From positions 354,880-418,879 of the forward strand of contig NZ_JAERQM010000004.1 of the NCBI RefSeq assembly GCF_019029495.1: a stretch of DNA of 64,000 nucleotides, given 5' to 3'. A program made the position numbers and the translations under genes. This document shows positions 25,232 through 33,858 of the stretch, in pieces (within the stretch, counting starts at the first letter, position 1; the number at the start of each line of letters is the position of its first letter). Source of the DNA: Falsiroseomonas oleicola. GTDB taxonomy: Bacteria; Pseudomonadota; Alphaproteobacteria; Acetobacterales; Acetobacteraceae. The notes under the pieces are model-generated. The model was not told where the DNA came from and did not search any database. It was given only the letters and a program-made list of their open reading frames with translations.

Positions 25232-26314
25232 ATGGCCGGCATGGCAATGGAGGGACTGGGCTTGGCAGGCAGGGATGGGGCGCGGGAGGCGGTGGATCAT
25301 GGGCCGATCCTGATCTGGGGCGCGGGCGCCATCGGCGGCACGGTCGGCGCCCATCTGGTGCGCGCCCGCCACGCGGTGGTGTTCTGCGACGTCGTGCCCG
25401 ACCATGTCGCCGCCATCGCCGATCCGGCGCGCGGGCTGGTGATCGAGGGGCCGGTCGCGCAGATGAAGGTCAGCGCCCCGGCCTCGCTGCCAGGTGATGT
25501 GAAGGGCGTGTTCCGCCGCATCTTCCTGGCCGTGAAGACCCACGACACGGAAGCTGCCTGCCGCCAGTTGCTGCCGCATCTGGCCGAGGATGGCTATGTG
25601 CTGTCGCTTCAGAACGGCTTGTGCGAGCGGGTGATCGCGGAGGTCTGCGGTGCGCATCGCACCATGGGCGCCTTCGTCAATTTCGGCGCCGACTGGATCG
25701 AGCCCGGCCGCATCCTCTACGGCAATCGCGGCGCCGTGGTGGTGGGGGAGCTGGATGGCGCGACCACGCCACGCGTCCAGGCGCTGCACGCGCTGCTGGC
25801 CGCGACCTTCGAGCCGGATGCGGTGCTGACCCCCAATATCTGGGGCTATCTCTGGGGCAAGCTGGCCTATTCCAGCCTGCTCTATGCCCAGGGCCTGGCC
25901 GAGAAGGGCATCGCCGACACGCTGGCGCGCAGCGAACTGCTGCCGCTGGTCCGCGCTCTCTGCGGCGAGGTCATCGCCGTGGCCCGCGCCGAAGGCGTGA
26001 CGCCCCTCGGCTTCAACGGATTCGATCCGGCGGCTTTCGGCCCGGGCGGAACGGAAGACGCGGCGCGCGCCTCCATGATCGCGATGGAGGCCTTCAATCG
26101 CCCCAACGCAAAGACCCATTCGGGCATCTGGCGTGACCTCTGGGTGCGGCATCGTGCGACGCCCGCCGATGCGCAGATCGGCGCCGTGCCGCCGATTGGC
26201 CGCGCGCATGGCCTGGCCTGCCCGACGCTGGAGCGGCTGATCGCCATGATCCATGAATGCGAGCGCGGCGAACGCCCTATGGCGGATTCGAACCTGACGG
26301 AGCTGATGGCATGA
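25232..26314 (+). CDS. Ketopantoate reductase family (ApbA/PanE-like) oxidoreductase
   Basis: This protein of about 360 residues has an N-terminal Rossmann motif ILIWGAGAIGGTVGAHLVRA, LAVKTHDTEAACRQL and SLQNGLCERVIAE, which follow the PanE order, and a helical C-terminal domain beginning WGYLWGKLAYSSLLYAQG. PanE makes pantoate with NADPH, but this subgroup is broad, and the lack of panB/panC neighbours leaves the substrate open. ATG codons at 25232, 25241 and 25247 are all plausible. Its stop overlaps the SDR start (ATGA), so the pair probably acts in one pathway. Confidence 0.83.
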   Translation: MAGMAMEGLGLAGRDGAREAVDHGPILIWGAGAIGGTVGAHLVRARHAVVFCDVVPDHVAAIADPARGLVIEGPVAQMKVSAPASLPGDVKGVFRRIFLAVKTHDTEAACRQLLPHLAEDGYVLSLQNGLCERVIAEVCGAHRTMGAFVNFGADWIEPGRILYGNRGAVVVGELDGATTPRVQALHALLAATFEPDAVLTPNIWGYLWGKLAYSSLLYAQGLAEKGIADTLARSELLPLVRALCGEVIAVARAEGVTPLGFNGFDPAAFGPGGTEDAARASMIAMEAFNRPNAKTHSGIWRDLWVRHRATPADAQIGAVPPIGRAHGLACPTLERLIAMIHECERGERPMADSNLTELMA

Positions 26315-27069
26315 ACATCCGATATGACGGCGTGGTGGTGGCGGTGACCGGCGCCGGCCATGGCTATGGCCGCGCCATCGCCCGCGGTTTTGCCGGCCTC
26401 GGTGCCAAGGTCTTCGCCTGCGACCTGTCGGCCGATGAGCTGAAGGAAACAGCGGAAACCGAGGGCAGCATCACCACCGCCGCCTTCGACCTGACCGCCA
26501 AGGGCGCCGCCGCCGGCTGGATCGCCGATATCGAGAAGGCCACCGGCCAGCCCATCGGCGTGCTGGTCTGCAATGCCGGCGGTGTGCGCGGCCAGGTGAT
26601 GCGCCCGATCGAGGAAGTGCCGGAGGAGGACTGGCACGCGATCTTCGACATCAACACCCACGCCGCCTTCAACCTGGCCAAGGCCGCCGCACCCGGCATG
26701 AAGAAGGCGAAGGCGGGCCGCATCGTCACCATCAGCAGCGGCGCCGGGCTGAAGGCCAGCCTGACGGGCATCCAGGCCTATTGCAGTTCCAAGCACGCGC
26801 TGGTCGGGCTGACCCGCCAGTTGTCCCGCGAATTCGGCCCCTTCGGCATCACGGTGAATTCGGTCGCGCCGGGCTTCGCCCTGTCCAACCCCGCATCGAT
26901 CAAGCAGTTCGAGAGCTATGGGGCGGAAGGCCAGAAGGCGATGCTCGGCCGCATCGCCATGCGCAGGCTGGGCGAGCCGGAGGATATGGCCAATGCCGTG
27001 CTGTTCTTCGCCTCGCCCTTCGCAAGCTGGGTGACGGGGCAGATCCTGCAGGTGGATGGCGGGAGCTAG
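26311..27069 (+). CDS. Short-chain dehydrogenase/reductase (SDR)
   Basis: This 252-residue classical SDR has the cofactor motif TGAGHGYGRAIARG, the NAG motif in LVCNAGG, the active-site Ser in TISSGAG, and Tyr-x3-Lys in AYCSSKHAL. The C-terminus ends in FASPFASWVTGQILQVDGGS, the usual family ending. The overlap with the preceding reductase gene indicates translational coupling. The substrate is likely a hydroxy- or keto-acid, but this cannot be read from the sequence. It converges with a small secreted-protein gene. Confidence 0.92.
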   Translation: MNIRYDGVVVAVTGAGHGYGRAIARGFAGLGAKVFACDLSADELKETAETEGSITTAAFDLTAKGAAAGWIADIEKATGQPIGVLVCNAGGVRGQVMRPIEEVPEEDWHAIFDINTHAAFNLAKAAAPGMKKAKAGRIVTISSGAGLKASLTGIQAYCSSKHALVGLTRQLSREFGPFGITVNSVAPGFALSNPASIKQFESYGAEGQKAMLGRIAMRRLGEPEDMANAVLFFASPFASWVTGQILQVDGGS

Positions 27070-27070
27070 G

Positions 27071-27352
27071 TCAGCGCGGCGCCTGGGTCTGGCGGGCCCG
27101 CTGCTGCTGTTGCCGGGCACGCTGCTCGGCCCGCCGCCGCGCCTCCGCCTCCCGCGCCTGCTGCCGCAGCCGCTGGGTGCGGGTCTGCGGCGGGGCGCCG
27201 GGCTGGGTGGGGGTGTGCAGGTCCTGCCGCATGTCCCAGTTCTGGCCATGCAGCGCCCCGGCATTGGGGCCGGAGGCTGCCGAGCCTTGCGCCAGCGCCA
27301 GGGTCGGAAGCCCCAGCGCCAGTGTCATCGTCCAGATCGCCATGTGCCGCAT
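27071..27352 (-). CDS. Small secreted protein with Arg/Gln-rich coiled-coil tail
   Basis: This protein has 93 residues. A signal peptide (MRHMAIWTMTLALGLPTLALA) is followed by a short Gly/Asn segment. The tail (RTQRLRQQAREAEARRRAEQ) is almost all Arg, Gln, Ala and Glu and should form a long basic helix. I recognise no family. Its stop is one base from the convergent SDR stop. The upstream sequence is locally AT-rich and contains an inverted repeat at 27364-27379. Confidence 0.65.
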   Translation of the reverse strand: MRHMAIWTMTLALGLPTLALAQGSAASGPNAGALHGQNWDMRQDLHTPTQPGAPPQTRTQRLRQQAREAEARRRAEQRARQQQQRARQTQAPR

Positions 27353-27363
27353 TGTCCGGGTCC

Positions 27364-27379
27364 CTCATTTGTTAATGAG
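27364..27379. promoter_or_regulatory. Short inverted repeat in an AT-rich gap
   Basis: CTCATT and AATGAG flank the four bases TGTT, 12 bases upstream of the small secreted-protein start. The surrounding 27360-27411 is the least GC-rich stretch for several kilobases and probably holds that gene's promoter. I cannot assign -35 and -10 boxes with confidence. Confidence 0.3.
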
Positions 27380-27411
27380 AGAATAGCCAAAAACGCGACG
27401 TTTCGTGAATC

Positions 27412-28572
27412 TCAAGAAAGACGTGACAGCAGCCCGGCGAAGAGCCTGGCGCGCGGCACCAGGCTGCCCACGGCGATGTGTTCGTCCAGCGTATGCGCCC
27501 CGGCCCCCGCCACGCCGAGGCCATCCAGGGTCGGAATGCCCATCGCGCCGGTGAAATTGCCGTCCGAGCCGCCGCCCGAGGATTGCGGCGGAATCGCGAA
27601 GCCGAGCCGTTCGGCGATGCCGCGCGCCACCTCATACAGCGCCATGGTGCCCGCATCCGGCTCCCAGACCGGGCGGGTCACGCCGCGCGTCACTTCCAGC
27701 GCCACATCCGGCGCGGCGGGCTTCAGCGCCAGCATGCGTTCCACGCCGGCATCGAGGTCCGCCTGCCGCTTGGCCATGGAGAGAACCTCGGCGTCGCAAT
27801 GCGTCGCCACGCAATTCACCCATTGCCCGCCATGGATCACGCCGGCGGAGAAGGTGCAGTCCTCCGTCGTCATCGCCTCGATCGCCAGCACCTGGCGGCA
27901 CATTTCCCGGATCGCGGAGCGGCCCTCGCCCAGCGTCGATCCGGCATGGCTCGGCCGGCCCGTGCTGCGCAGGTTGAAGCGCGCGATGGCGTAGCGCCCG
28001 GTCACCACGCCGCCATCGGGCCGCGCCGGTTCCGGCACCAGCACGTAGCGGGCGCGCCGCGCCTCCGCCTCGATCAGGTCGCGGGTGGAGGGGCTGCCCA
28101 CCTCCTCATCCGGCGTCAGCAGGAAGGTGACGGGCAGGGGGGTCGGCAGGCCGGCGCGCAGGATCTGGCGCATGGCCTCCACCGCCAGGAAGGTGCCGCC
28201 CTTCATGTCGAAGATGCCGGGGCCGCGGCAGGTGCCCCCCTCCCGCTTCCAGGGCAGCTTCTTCAGTGTCCCGACCGGGTGGACGGTATCGAGATGGGCG
28301 AGGACCAGGATGCCTGGCGTCGTGTCCCCGGCGGGGTGCGGGAAGCGGGCGCGGACGCAATCGCCGAAACCCATGCGGCCGGCGATTCGCTCCACCCGCG
28401 CGCCCAGCAGCGCCAGGTCGCGCCCGGCCAGGTCCATCATGCGGTTCACCGCCGCCGCGTCGAAGGTGGGGCTCTCGCATTCCACCCAGGGCCGCAGACC
28501 CTCCAGCATCGCCTCCATCTCGAAGGGCAGGTCCAGCGCGGGCAGAGGGGCGGCGGGCAGCGAGGCATCCAT
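27412..28572 (-). CDS. M20-family metallopeptidase, carboxypeptidase G2-like
   Basis: This 386-residue zinc peptidase has the M20 metal and catalytic residues in order: VLAHLDTVHPVG (His and Asp), the bridging Asp in GIFDMKGG, the Glu pair in LTPDEEVGS, and the late His in AHTLDEHIAVGSL. The dimerisation domain sits between, at about TGRYAIARFNLRSTGRPSHAG. CPG2-like enzymes remove C-terminal glutamate, for example from folates; ArgE/DapE-type deacylases are the alternative. GGAG lies ten bases before the ATG. The gene is divergent from the TauD-like gene. Confidence 0.87.
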   Translation of the reverse strand: MDASLPAAPLPALDLPFEMEAMLEGLRPWVECESPTFDAAAVNRMMDLAGRDLALLGARVERIAGRMGFGDCVRARFPHPAGDTTPGILVLAHLDTVHPVGTLKKLPWKREGGTCRGPGIFDMKGGTFLAVEAMRQILRAGLPTPLPVTFLLTPDEEVGSPSTRDLIEAEARRARYVLVPEPARPDGGVVTGRYAIARFNLRSTGRPSHAGSTLGEGRSAIREMCRQVLAIEAMTTEDCTFSAGVIHGGQWVNCVATHCDAEVLSMAKRQADLDAGVERMLALKPAAPDVALEVTRGVTRPVWEPDAGTMALYEVARGIAERLGFAIPPQSSGGGSDGNFTGAMGIPTLDGLGVAGAGAHTLDEHIAVGSLVPRARLFAGLLSRLS

Positions 28573-28668
28573 GGCGCAGGGTCTCCGGCAAGGGGTGGCA
28601 GCCTGGGGGCAGGGGGCACAACAAGGCAAGATGTGGCGCCGGCCGGCTTTGCTGTAATGTGCCCGGCG

Positions 28669-29712
28669 ATGAGTGACATGCCCCTGCCGCCCCAGGCCGC
28701 TTCCCCCCTCGTGCCGCCTCGCTTGCGGCTGGTGCCCCAGGCCGGCCAGGCCGCCTGGCGCGCCGCCGACCTGCGCCATTCCGACTGGATGATTCCACTC
28801 GGCGCGGAGGATCTGGCGGAGCTGGAACAGGCGCTGACCGCGCTCGGTGGCCGCGCGCCCGCCACCGCGGCGGAGGCGCCGCTGCCGCGTCTCGGCGCCG
28901 TGCTGCGCGGCGCGGCGACGCGCCTCGACACCGGCCGCGGCTTCGTGCTGCTGCGCGGCCTGACGCTGGAGCGGCTGGGGGAGGCGCTGGCGGAGCCGCT
29001 GCTGGCGGCCATCGGCATCCATCTCGGCCGACCCCTGCCGGGGGAGGGCGGGGCGGTGCAGCGTTTGCACAGCGCTGCCGGCGGCGCGCTGCGCTGGCGC
29101 TTCCATGCCGATGCGGCGGATGTCGTGGCGCTGCTGGTGCTGCGCCAGCCGCCGGATGTGGACCCCGCCATGCTGGTCGCCGCCGCCACGGTGCACAATG
29201 AAATGATGAAGCGCGACCGCGCCGCGCTGGAAGTGCTGCACCGGCCCTTGCCGCATGCCGCGCCGGGCGGGGTGGTGCTGAACCTGCCGGTGTTCAGCAG
29301 CGCCTCCGGCGCCTTCATTGGCCGCTATGCCCGCGATTCGATCGATGCGGCCCAGCGCATGCCGGAAACGCCCCGGCTGACCGCCGCGCAGATGCAGGCG
29401 CTCGACCTGCTGGACAGCATCTGCGCCGAGCCGGGCCTGGCACTGCGCATCGATGTGCGGCCGGGTGACGTGCTGCTGTTCAATCCGCTTCAGGTCTGGA
29501 AGCGCCGGGCGGAGGGCATTGCCGAGGTGGCCGCGGAGACGTCGGCGGGCGACGTCATGCTGCCCGACGCGGAGGCGCCCCCCACGCCGCCTCCGCCGGG
29601 GACGCGGGAGGCGCTGCGCCTGCTGCTGCTGACCGAAACCTCCCGCGCCCTGCCGGAGGGGCTGCTGGCGCTCAGCGGTGGTCCCGTCGCCGGCACCATG
29701 ATCGGGGGCTGA
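28669..29712 (+). CDS. TauD/TfdA-like protein with an incomplete metal site
   Basis: This protein of 347 residues resembles 2-oxoglutarate/Fe(II) dioxygenases of the TauD family. GGALRWRFHADAADVVALL carries the expected His-x-Asp, and ATVHNEMMKRDRAALEVL and LPVFSSASGAFIGRYARD follow the family order. Where TauD proteins have the distal His of an NN-x4-LHxR segment, this one reads LLFNPLQVWKRRAEG, with Trp in place of His. The third iron ligand is therefore apparently lost. It may be a non-catalytic or altered enzyme. It is transcribed 4 bp upstream of the racemase-like gene. Confidence 0.72.
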   Translation: MSDMPLPPQAASPLVPPRLRLVPQAGQAAWRAADLRHSDWMIPLGAEDLAELEQALTALGGRAPATAAEAPLPRLGAVLRGAATRLDTGRGFVLLRGLTLERLGEALAEPLLAAIGIHLGRPLPGEGGAVQRLHSAAGGALRWRFHADAADVVALLVLRQPPDVDPAMLVAAATVHNEMMKRDRAALEVLHRPLPHAAPGGVVLNLPVFSSASGAFIGRYARDSIDAAQRMPETPRLTAAQMQALDLLDSICAEPGLALRIDVRPGDVLLFNPLQVWKRRAEGIAEVAAETSAGDVMLPDAEAPPTPPPPGTREALRLLLLTETSRALPEGLLALSGGPVAGTMIGG

Positions 29713-29716
29713 GGCC

Positions 29717-30448
29717 ATGCGCATCCTGGTGGTCAACGCCAATACGACCCTGGCGATCACGGAGGCCTGCGTCCTCGCCGCCCAGGCGGCCGCCGCGCCG
29801 GGCACGGAGATCCTCGGCGCCACGCCCGAATTCGGCCCCTCCGTCATCTCGACGCGGGCGGAGAATGCCATCGCCGCCCATGCGCTGCTGGCGACCCTGG
29901 CCGAGCATGCGGGCGCCGTGGATGCGGCCATCCTGGCGGTCAGCCACGACACGGCGCTGGACGCGGCACGCCAGCTCATGCCCTGCCCGGTGATCGGCAT
30001 GACGGAGGCGGCCTGCCTGACCGCCTGCCTGCTCGGCGGCAGTTTCGGCGTGCTGACCCTCGGCCAGGCGCGACCCTATGAGGAGCTGGTGGCGCGGCAC
30101 GGGCTGACGGCGCGCTGCGCGGAGGTGGTGGGCCTGCCGCTGACGCCGCAGCAGGCCATCGCCAATCCGGATGGCGCCGCCGGCCAGGTGCTGGCGGCGG
30201 CGGAGGCGATGGCGGCGCGCTGCGATTCGGTGGTGCTGGCCGGCGCCGCCCTGGCCGGCATGGCGGTGCAGTTGCAGGATCGTTCGCCCGTGCCGCTGCT
30301 GGATGGCATCACCTGCGCGGTGAAGCTGGCCGAGGCGCTGGTCGCCCAGCGCCTGCCGAAGCCTCGCACCGGCAGCTATGCCGCGCCGAGCGGCCGCACC
30401 GGCATCGGCCTGTCCCCGGCGCTGGAACGGCTGCTGCGCGGGGGTTGA
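29717..30448 (+). CDS. Asp/Glu/hydantoin racemase-like protein lacking both cysteines
   Basis: This 243-residue protein has the HyuE/Asp-Glu racemase fold: RILVVNANTTLAITEACV opens it, and GSFGVLTLGQARPYEELV is the second-lobe start. Family enzymes use two cysteines, one in an ACFxDPGLDA block and one in LGCAGMA. Here those blocks read AVSHDTALDAAR and LAGAALAGMA, so both are absent. Racemase chemistry by the usual two-thiol mechanism is unlikely; a decarboxylase, isomerase or binding role is possible. Start and TauD-like stop are 4 bp apart, so they form one unit. Confidence 0.75.
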   Translation: MRILVVNANTTLAITEACVLAAQAAAAPGTEILGATPEFGPSVISTRAENAIAAHALLATLAEHAGAVDAAILAVSHDTALDAARQLMPCPVIGMTEAACLTACLLGGSFGVLTLGQARPYEELVARHGLTARCAEVVGLPLTPQQAIANPDGAAGQVLAAAEAMAARCDSVVLAGAALAGMAVQLQDRSPVPLLDGITCAVKLAEALVAQRLPKPRTGSYAAPSGRTGIGLSPALERLLRGG

Positions 30449-30451
30449 CGT

Positions 30452-31591
30452 CTACGGCACCGGTCGCGGCGTCTCGAAAGCCGCGCCGCGATCGGCATCC
30501 AGCCTGGGTGCGCCACAAGGCGGCAGCGGGCGGGTGCCGTCGAAGCTGATCGGCAGGGCGACCACGGCGAAATCCTCGCCCGGCGGCGTCGCCAGCATCT
30601 CCATCGCCTGGGCCTGGGGCTCGGCGAGCATCTCCTCGATGGTGTTGATCGGCGCGCAGGGCACGCCGGCCTCCACCAGCAGGCCGAGCCATTCCACGCG
30701 GCGGCGTCTGCGCATGATCTCCCGGATCATCGGCAACAACGCGTGCTGGTTTGCCAGGCGGTCGCGGTTGGTGACAAAGCGCCCGTCCGTAATCCACTCG
30801 GCATGGCCGAGGACCCCGCAGAATTTCCCGAACAGCCGGTCATTGCCGCAGCAGACCAGCAGCGGTGAGTCCGACGCGTCGAAGGCCTCATAGGGCACGA
30901 AGCCGGGATGGCCGGAGGCATGCCGCACCGGCTGCTCGCCCTGGTTCACCAAGGCGGAAACCTTCTGGTTGGCCCAGGCGAAGGCGGTTTCGAACAGGGA
31001 TGTGTTGATGACGCAGCCGCGCCCGGTGCGCGCGCGCTGCTGCAGGGCGGCGAGCGCGCCGATCACCGTCCACATGCCGGTGCCCTGGTCCACCACGCTG
31101 GCGCCCATCCGCACCGGCTTGCCGCCCGGCTCACCCGTGATGGAGGACAGCCCGCCAAAGGCCTGCAACAGCGGCTCGTAGCCCGGCTGGTCCTTCATCG
31201 GCCCGCGATGGCCGAAGGCCCCCATCTCGCAATAGATCAGGCGCGGGTGGCGCGCCGTGGTCTCCGCGCCGCCGAGGCCCAGCGATTCCGGCACGCCGGG
31301 GCGCATGTTGTGGACCAGGATATCGGCCTGTTCGAGCAGCGCATGCAGCACCGCCACCCCCTCCGCCGATTTGAGGTCCAGCGCCACGCTGCGCTTGCCG
31401 CGGTTGAATTCGTGAAACACCAGCGCATCGCCGCGGCGGAAATCACGGCCCATCTGCCGCGCATCATCGCCGCCCTGCGGCTTTTCCACCTTGATCACTT
31501 CGGCGCCGAGATCGGACAGGACCGCGCCCGCATAGGGGCCCGCAAAGACCTGGCCGATCTCGACCACCTTCACACCATCGAGAGGCTTCAC
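30452..31591 (-). CDS. CaiB/BaiF-family CoA transferase
   Basis: This 379-residue class III CoA transferase moves CoA between carboxylic acids. LDGVKVVEIGQVFAGPYAGA is the family opening, ALDLKSAEGVAVLHALLEQAD the typical second block, and the catalytic Asp fits GASVVDQGTGM. VPCAPINTIEEMLAEPQ closes the domain. Its start overlaps the stop of the HMG-CoA-lyase-like gene (ATGA), so the two are coupled. Activation of an organic acid to the acyl-CoA cleaved by the lyase is the simplest inference. Confidence 0.92.
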   Translation of the reverse strand: MKPLDGVKVVEIGQVFAGPYAGAVLSDLGAEVIKVEKPQGGDDARQMGRDFRRGDALVFHEFNRGKRSVALDLKSAEGVAVLHALLEQADILVHNMRPGVPESLGLGGAETTARHPRLIYCEMGAFGHRGPMKDQPGYEPLLQAFGGLSSITGEPGGKPVRMGASVVDQGTGMWTVIGALAALQQRARTGRGCVINTSLFETAFAWANQKVSALVNQGEQPVRHASGHPGFVPYEAFDASDSPLLVCCGNDRLFGKFCGVLGHAEWITDGRFVTNRDRLANQHALLPMIREIMRRRRRVEWLGLLVEAGVPCAPINTIEEMLAEPQAQAMEMLATPPGEDFAVVALPISFDGTRPLPPCGAPRLDADRGAAFETPRPVP

Positions 31592-32559
31592 GCCGCCACG
31601 TCCCGCTTCGTCCGGTACTTCGCCAGCGATCCCGCATGCATCACGCGGCCGTTCAACCGGCGGCCGATCAGGCGTTCCGCCATCCGCGCGCAGTCCACCA
31701 GCGCCTCCAGGTCGATGCCGGTCTCGATGCCGAGTTCGTGGCAGAGGAAGACCAGGTCCTCGGTGCAGACATTCCCCGCCGCGCCGGCATCGCCATGGCC
31801 GGCGAAGGGGCAGCCGCCGAGGCCGGCGACGCTGCTGTCGAACAGGTCCACGCCCATCTCCAGCGCCGCCATGACATTGGCGGTGCCGAGGCCGCGCGTG
31901 TCGTGCAGATGCAGGCCGATGCGCACCTCGGGCAGCGCCTCCCGCACCATGCCGACCAGCCGCCGCGTCTGGTCCGGATTGCCCCAGCCCATGGTGTCCG
32001 CCAGGAAGATCTGAGGCAGTTTCTCGCCCCGCTCGGCGCAGATGTCGTGGGCGTAGCGCGCCAGTTCCACCACGCGCGCGGGCGGAATATCGCCCTCATA
32101 ATTGCAGCCGAAGGCGGCCATGATGATCGCGTATTCGGGCTTCACGCCCGCCGCCGCATAGAGGTCGAGCCAACCCTTCTGGCGTTCCGCCATCTCCGCC
32201 GCCGAGCAGCGGTTGTTGCGCTGGGCGAAGGCGTCGGAGGCGTAGAGCGAAATCTTGCCCGACAGGTCCACATGCCCCGTGGCCCGGGCGCGTTCGAAAC
32301 CCTGCTCGTTCAGCCAGAGCCCCGCATATTGCACGCCCGGCTTCTTGCGGATGGCGGCGAAGAATTCGGCGCTGTCGGCCATCTGCGGCACATGCTTCGG
32401 GCTGACGAAGCTGGCCACCTGGATGTGGTGCAGCCCGGTCTCGGCCAGCGCCTCCACCAGCTTCACCCGCTCCGCCAGCGGGAAGATGGTCTTCTCGATC
32501 TGGAAGCCCTCGCGCGGGCCTTCCTCGCGGAACTCGACCCGTTTCGGCCGGTCGGACAT
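31588..32559 (-). CDS. HMG-CoA lyase-like aldolase
   Basis: This is a 323-residue TIM-barrel aldolase of the HMGL family. Kept features are the arginine of GPREGFQ, SFVSPKHVPQMAD, the His-x-His of GLHLHDTRGLG and the cysteine loop GLGGCPFAG. Departures from true HMG-CoA lyase are the metal Asp after that Arg (here Glu) and the Glu of the SFVSPK strand (here Gln in HHIQVASF). It may therefore cleave a different 3-hydroxyacyl-CoA. It lies between fahA and the CoA transferase gene. Confidence 0.82.
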   Translation of the reverse strand: MSDRPKRVEFREEGPREGFQIEKTIFPLAERVKLVEALAETGLHHIQVASFVSPKHVPQMADSAEFFAAIRKKPGVQYAGLWLNEQGFERARATGHVDLSGKISLYASDAFAQRNNRCSAAEMAERQKGWLDLYAAAGVKPEYAIIMAAFGCNYEGDIPPARVVELARYAHDICAERGEKLPQIFLADTMGWGNPDQTRRLVGMVREALPEVRIGLHLHDTRGLGTANVMAALEMGVDLFDSSVAGLGGCPFAGHGDAGAAGNVCTEDLVFLCHELGIETGIDLEALVDCARMAERLIGRRLNGRVMHAGSLAKYRTKRDVAA

Positions 32560-32574
32560 GTTCGATTCCTTCCC

Positions 32575-33858
32575 TCAGGGCGCGGCGAGGATGGTGCCGG
32601 TGCAATCGCCGAAGCCGATGGTCGCAAAACCGGCGCGATGGGCGCGGGCGCGCAGCGTGATGGTGTCGCCATCCTCCAGGAAACGGCGGGTGGCGCCGGA
32701 TGGCAAGGTGACGGGCTTGCGGCCGCCGGCGGTGATCTCCAGCAGCGAGCCGTAGCCGGCTTCGGTGGAGATGGTGCCCGTGCCGAACAGGTCGCCGGGT
32801 TGCAGATTGCAGCCGCCGCAGGCGTGATGCGCCACCAACTGCGCCGGGGTCCAGTACAGCCCGCGCGCATCGCTGGTGGACAGGCGATGGGGTGCCTCGC
32901 CCGGAAGGGTCAGCCAGACCTCCAGCTCCAGCGCCAGCGCGCCCTCCGCCTGGTCATGATCGTCCCACAGATAATCCATCGGCCGCGGATCGCCTTCGGG
33001 CCGCGCCGGCTGCGCCACCCGGAAGGGCGCCAGCGCCTCCGGCGTGATGACCCAGGGGCTGATGGTCGAGCAAAAATTCTTGGCCAGGAAGGGGCCGAGG
33101 GGCTGGTATTCCCAGCCCTGGATGTCGCGCGCCGACCAGTCGTTCAGCAGGCAGTAGCCGGCGATGTGGTCGGCGGCCTCGGCGATGGGGATGGGTGTGC
33201 CCAGCGCATTGCCGGGGCCGATCCAGATGCCAAGCTCCAGCTCGAAATCGAGGTTTCGGCTCGGCCCGAAGCTGGGCGTGGCCTCCGCCGCTGGCTTGCG
33301 CTGGCCGTTCGGACGGCGTAGCGCGGTGCCGGAGGGCACGATGGAGCTGGCGCGGCCGTGATAGCCGATCGGCACATGCTTGTAGTTCGGCATCAGCGGC
33401 TGGTCCGGGCGGAACAGTGCGCCGACATTGGTGGCGTGCTGGATGCCGGCGTAGAAATCCGTGTAGTCGCCGATGCGCGACGGCAGGTGCAGCGTGCAGT
33501 CGGCGGCGCGGTGCAGCACCGGCCCCAGCTCCGCCGCGGCCGGGGAATCCTCGGCCAGTAGTGCCGAAAGCTCCGCCCGTAAGGCCTGCCGCGCTGCCGC
33601 GCCGAGGGCGAAGAAGCCGTTCAGCCGGCAATCGCGCGTCGCTGCCACCGCCTCCGCCGCGCCGCCGCCCAGCAGGGGCGCGACGGCGGGCAGGTCGAGG
33701 ATGCGGTCGCCGATGGCCACCCCCGCGCGGCGCGCCCCGCCCGGCGGGGCGAAGACACCCAGCGGCAGGTTCTGGATCGGGAAATCCGCATGGCCATTGG
33801 CCGAGGCGACGAAGCTGCGCCGCGCCGGATCGTGGGTGTCGTCGAGCATCCAGATCAC
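32575..33858 (-). CDS. fahA: Fumarylacetoacetase
   Basis: This 427-residue enzyme performs the last step of tyrosine/homogentisate degradation, fumarylacetoacetate to fumarate and acetoacetate. The N-terminal SH3-like part is followed by the catalytic FAH domain. [19 protein letters not shown] holds the catalytic His, [14 protein letters not shown] the metal acids, and [19 protein letters not shown] and [17 protein letters not shown] are characteristic. The GTG at 33858 overlaps the hmgA stop (GTGA); an ATG at 33849 is an alternative. Confidence 0.95.
   Translation of the reverse strand: MIWMLDDTHDPARRSFVASANGHADFPIQNLPLGVFAPPGGARRAGVAIGDRILDLPAVAPLLGGGAAEAVAATRDCRLNGFFALGAAARQALRAELSALLAEDSPAAAELGPVLHRAADCTLHLPSRIGDYTDFYAGIQHATNVGALFRPDQPLMPNYKHVPIGYHGRASSIVPSGTALRRPNGQRKPAAEATPSFGPSRNLDFELELGIWIGPGNALGTPIPIAEAADHIAGYCLLNDWSARDIQGWEYQPLGPFLAKNFCSTISPWVITPEALAPFRVAQPARPEGDPRPMDYLWDDHDQAEGALALELEVWLTLPGEAPHRLSTSDARGLYWTPAQLVAHHACGGCNLQPGDLFGTGTISTEAGYGSLLEITAGGRKPVTLPSGATRRFLEDGDTITLRARAHRAGFATIGFGDCTGTILAAP

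Noticed and set aside
28669-29712. Pseudogene status for the TauD-like gene
   Set aside because: The frame is full length with normal codon use and a coupled neighbour. Only one ligand is changed, so it is treated as intact but altered.
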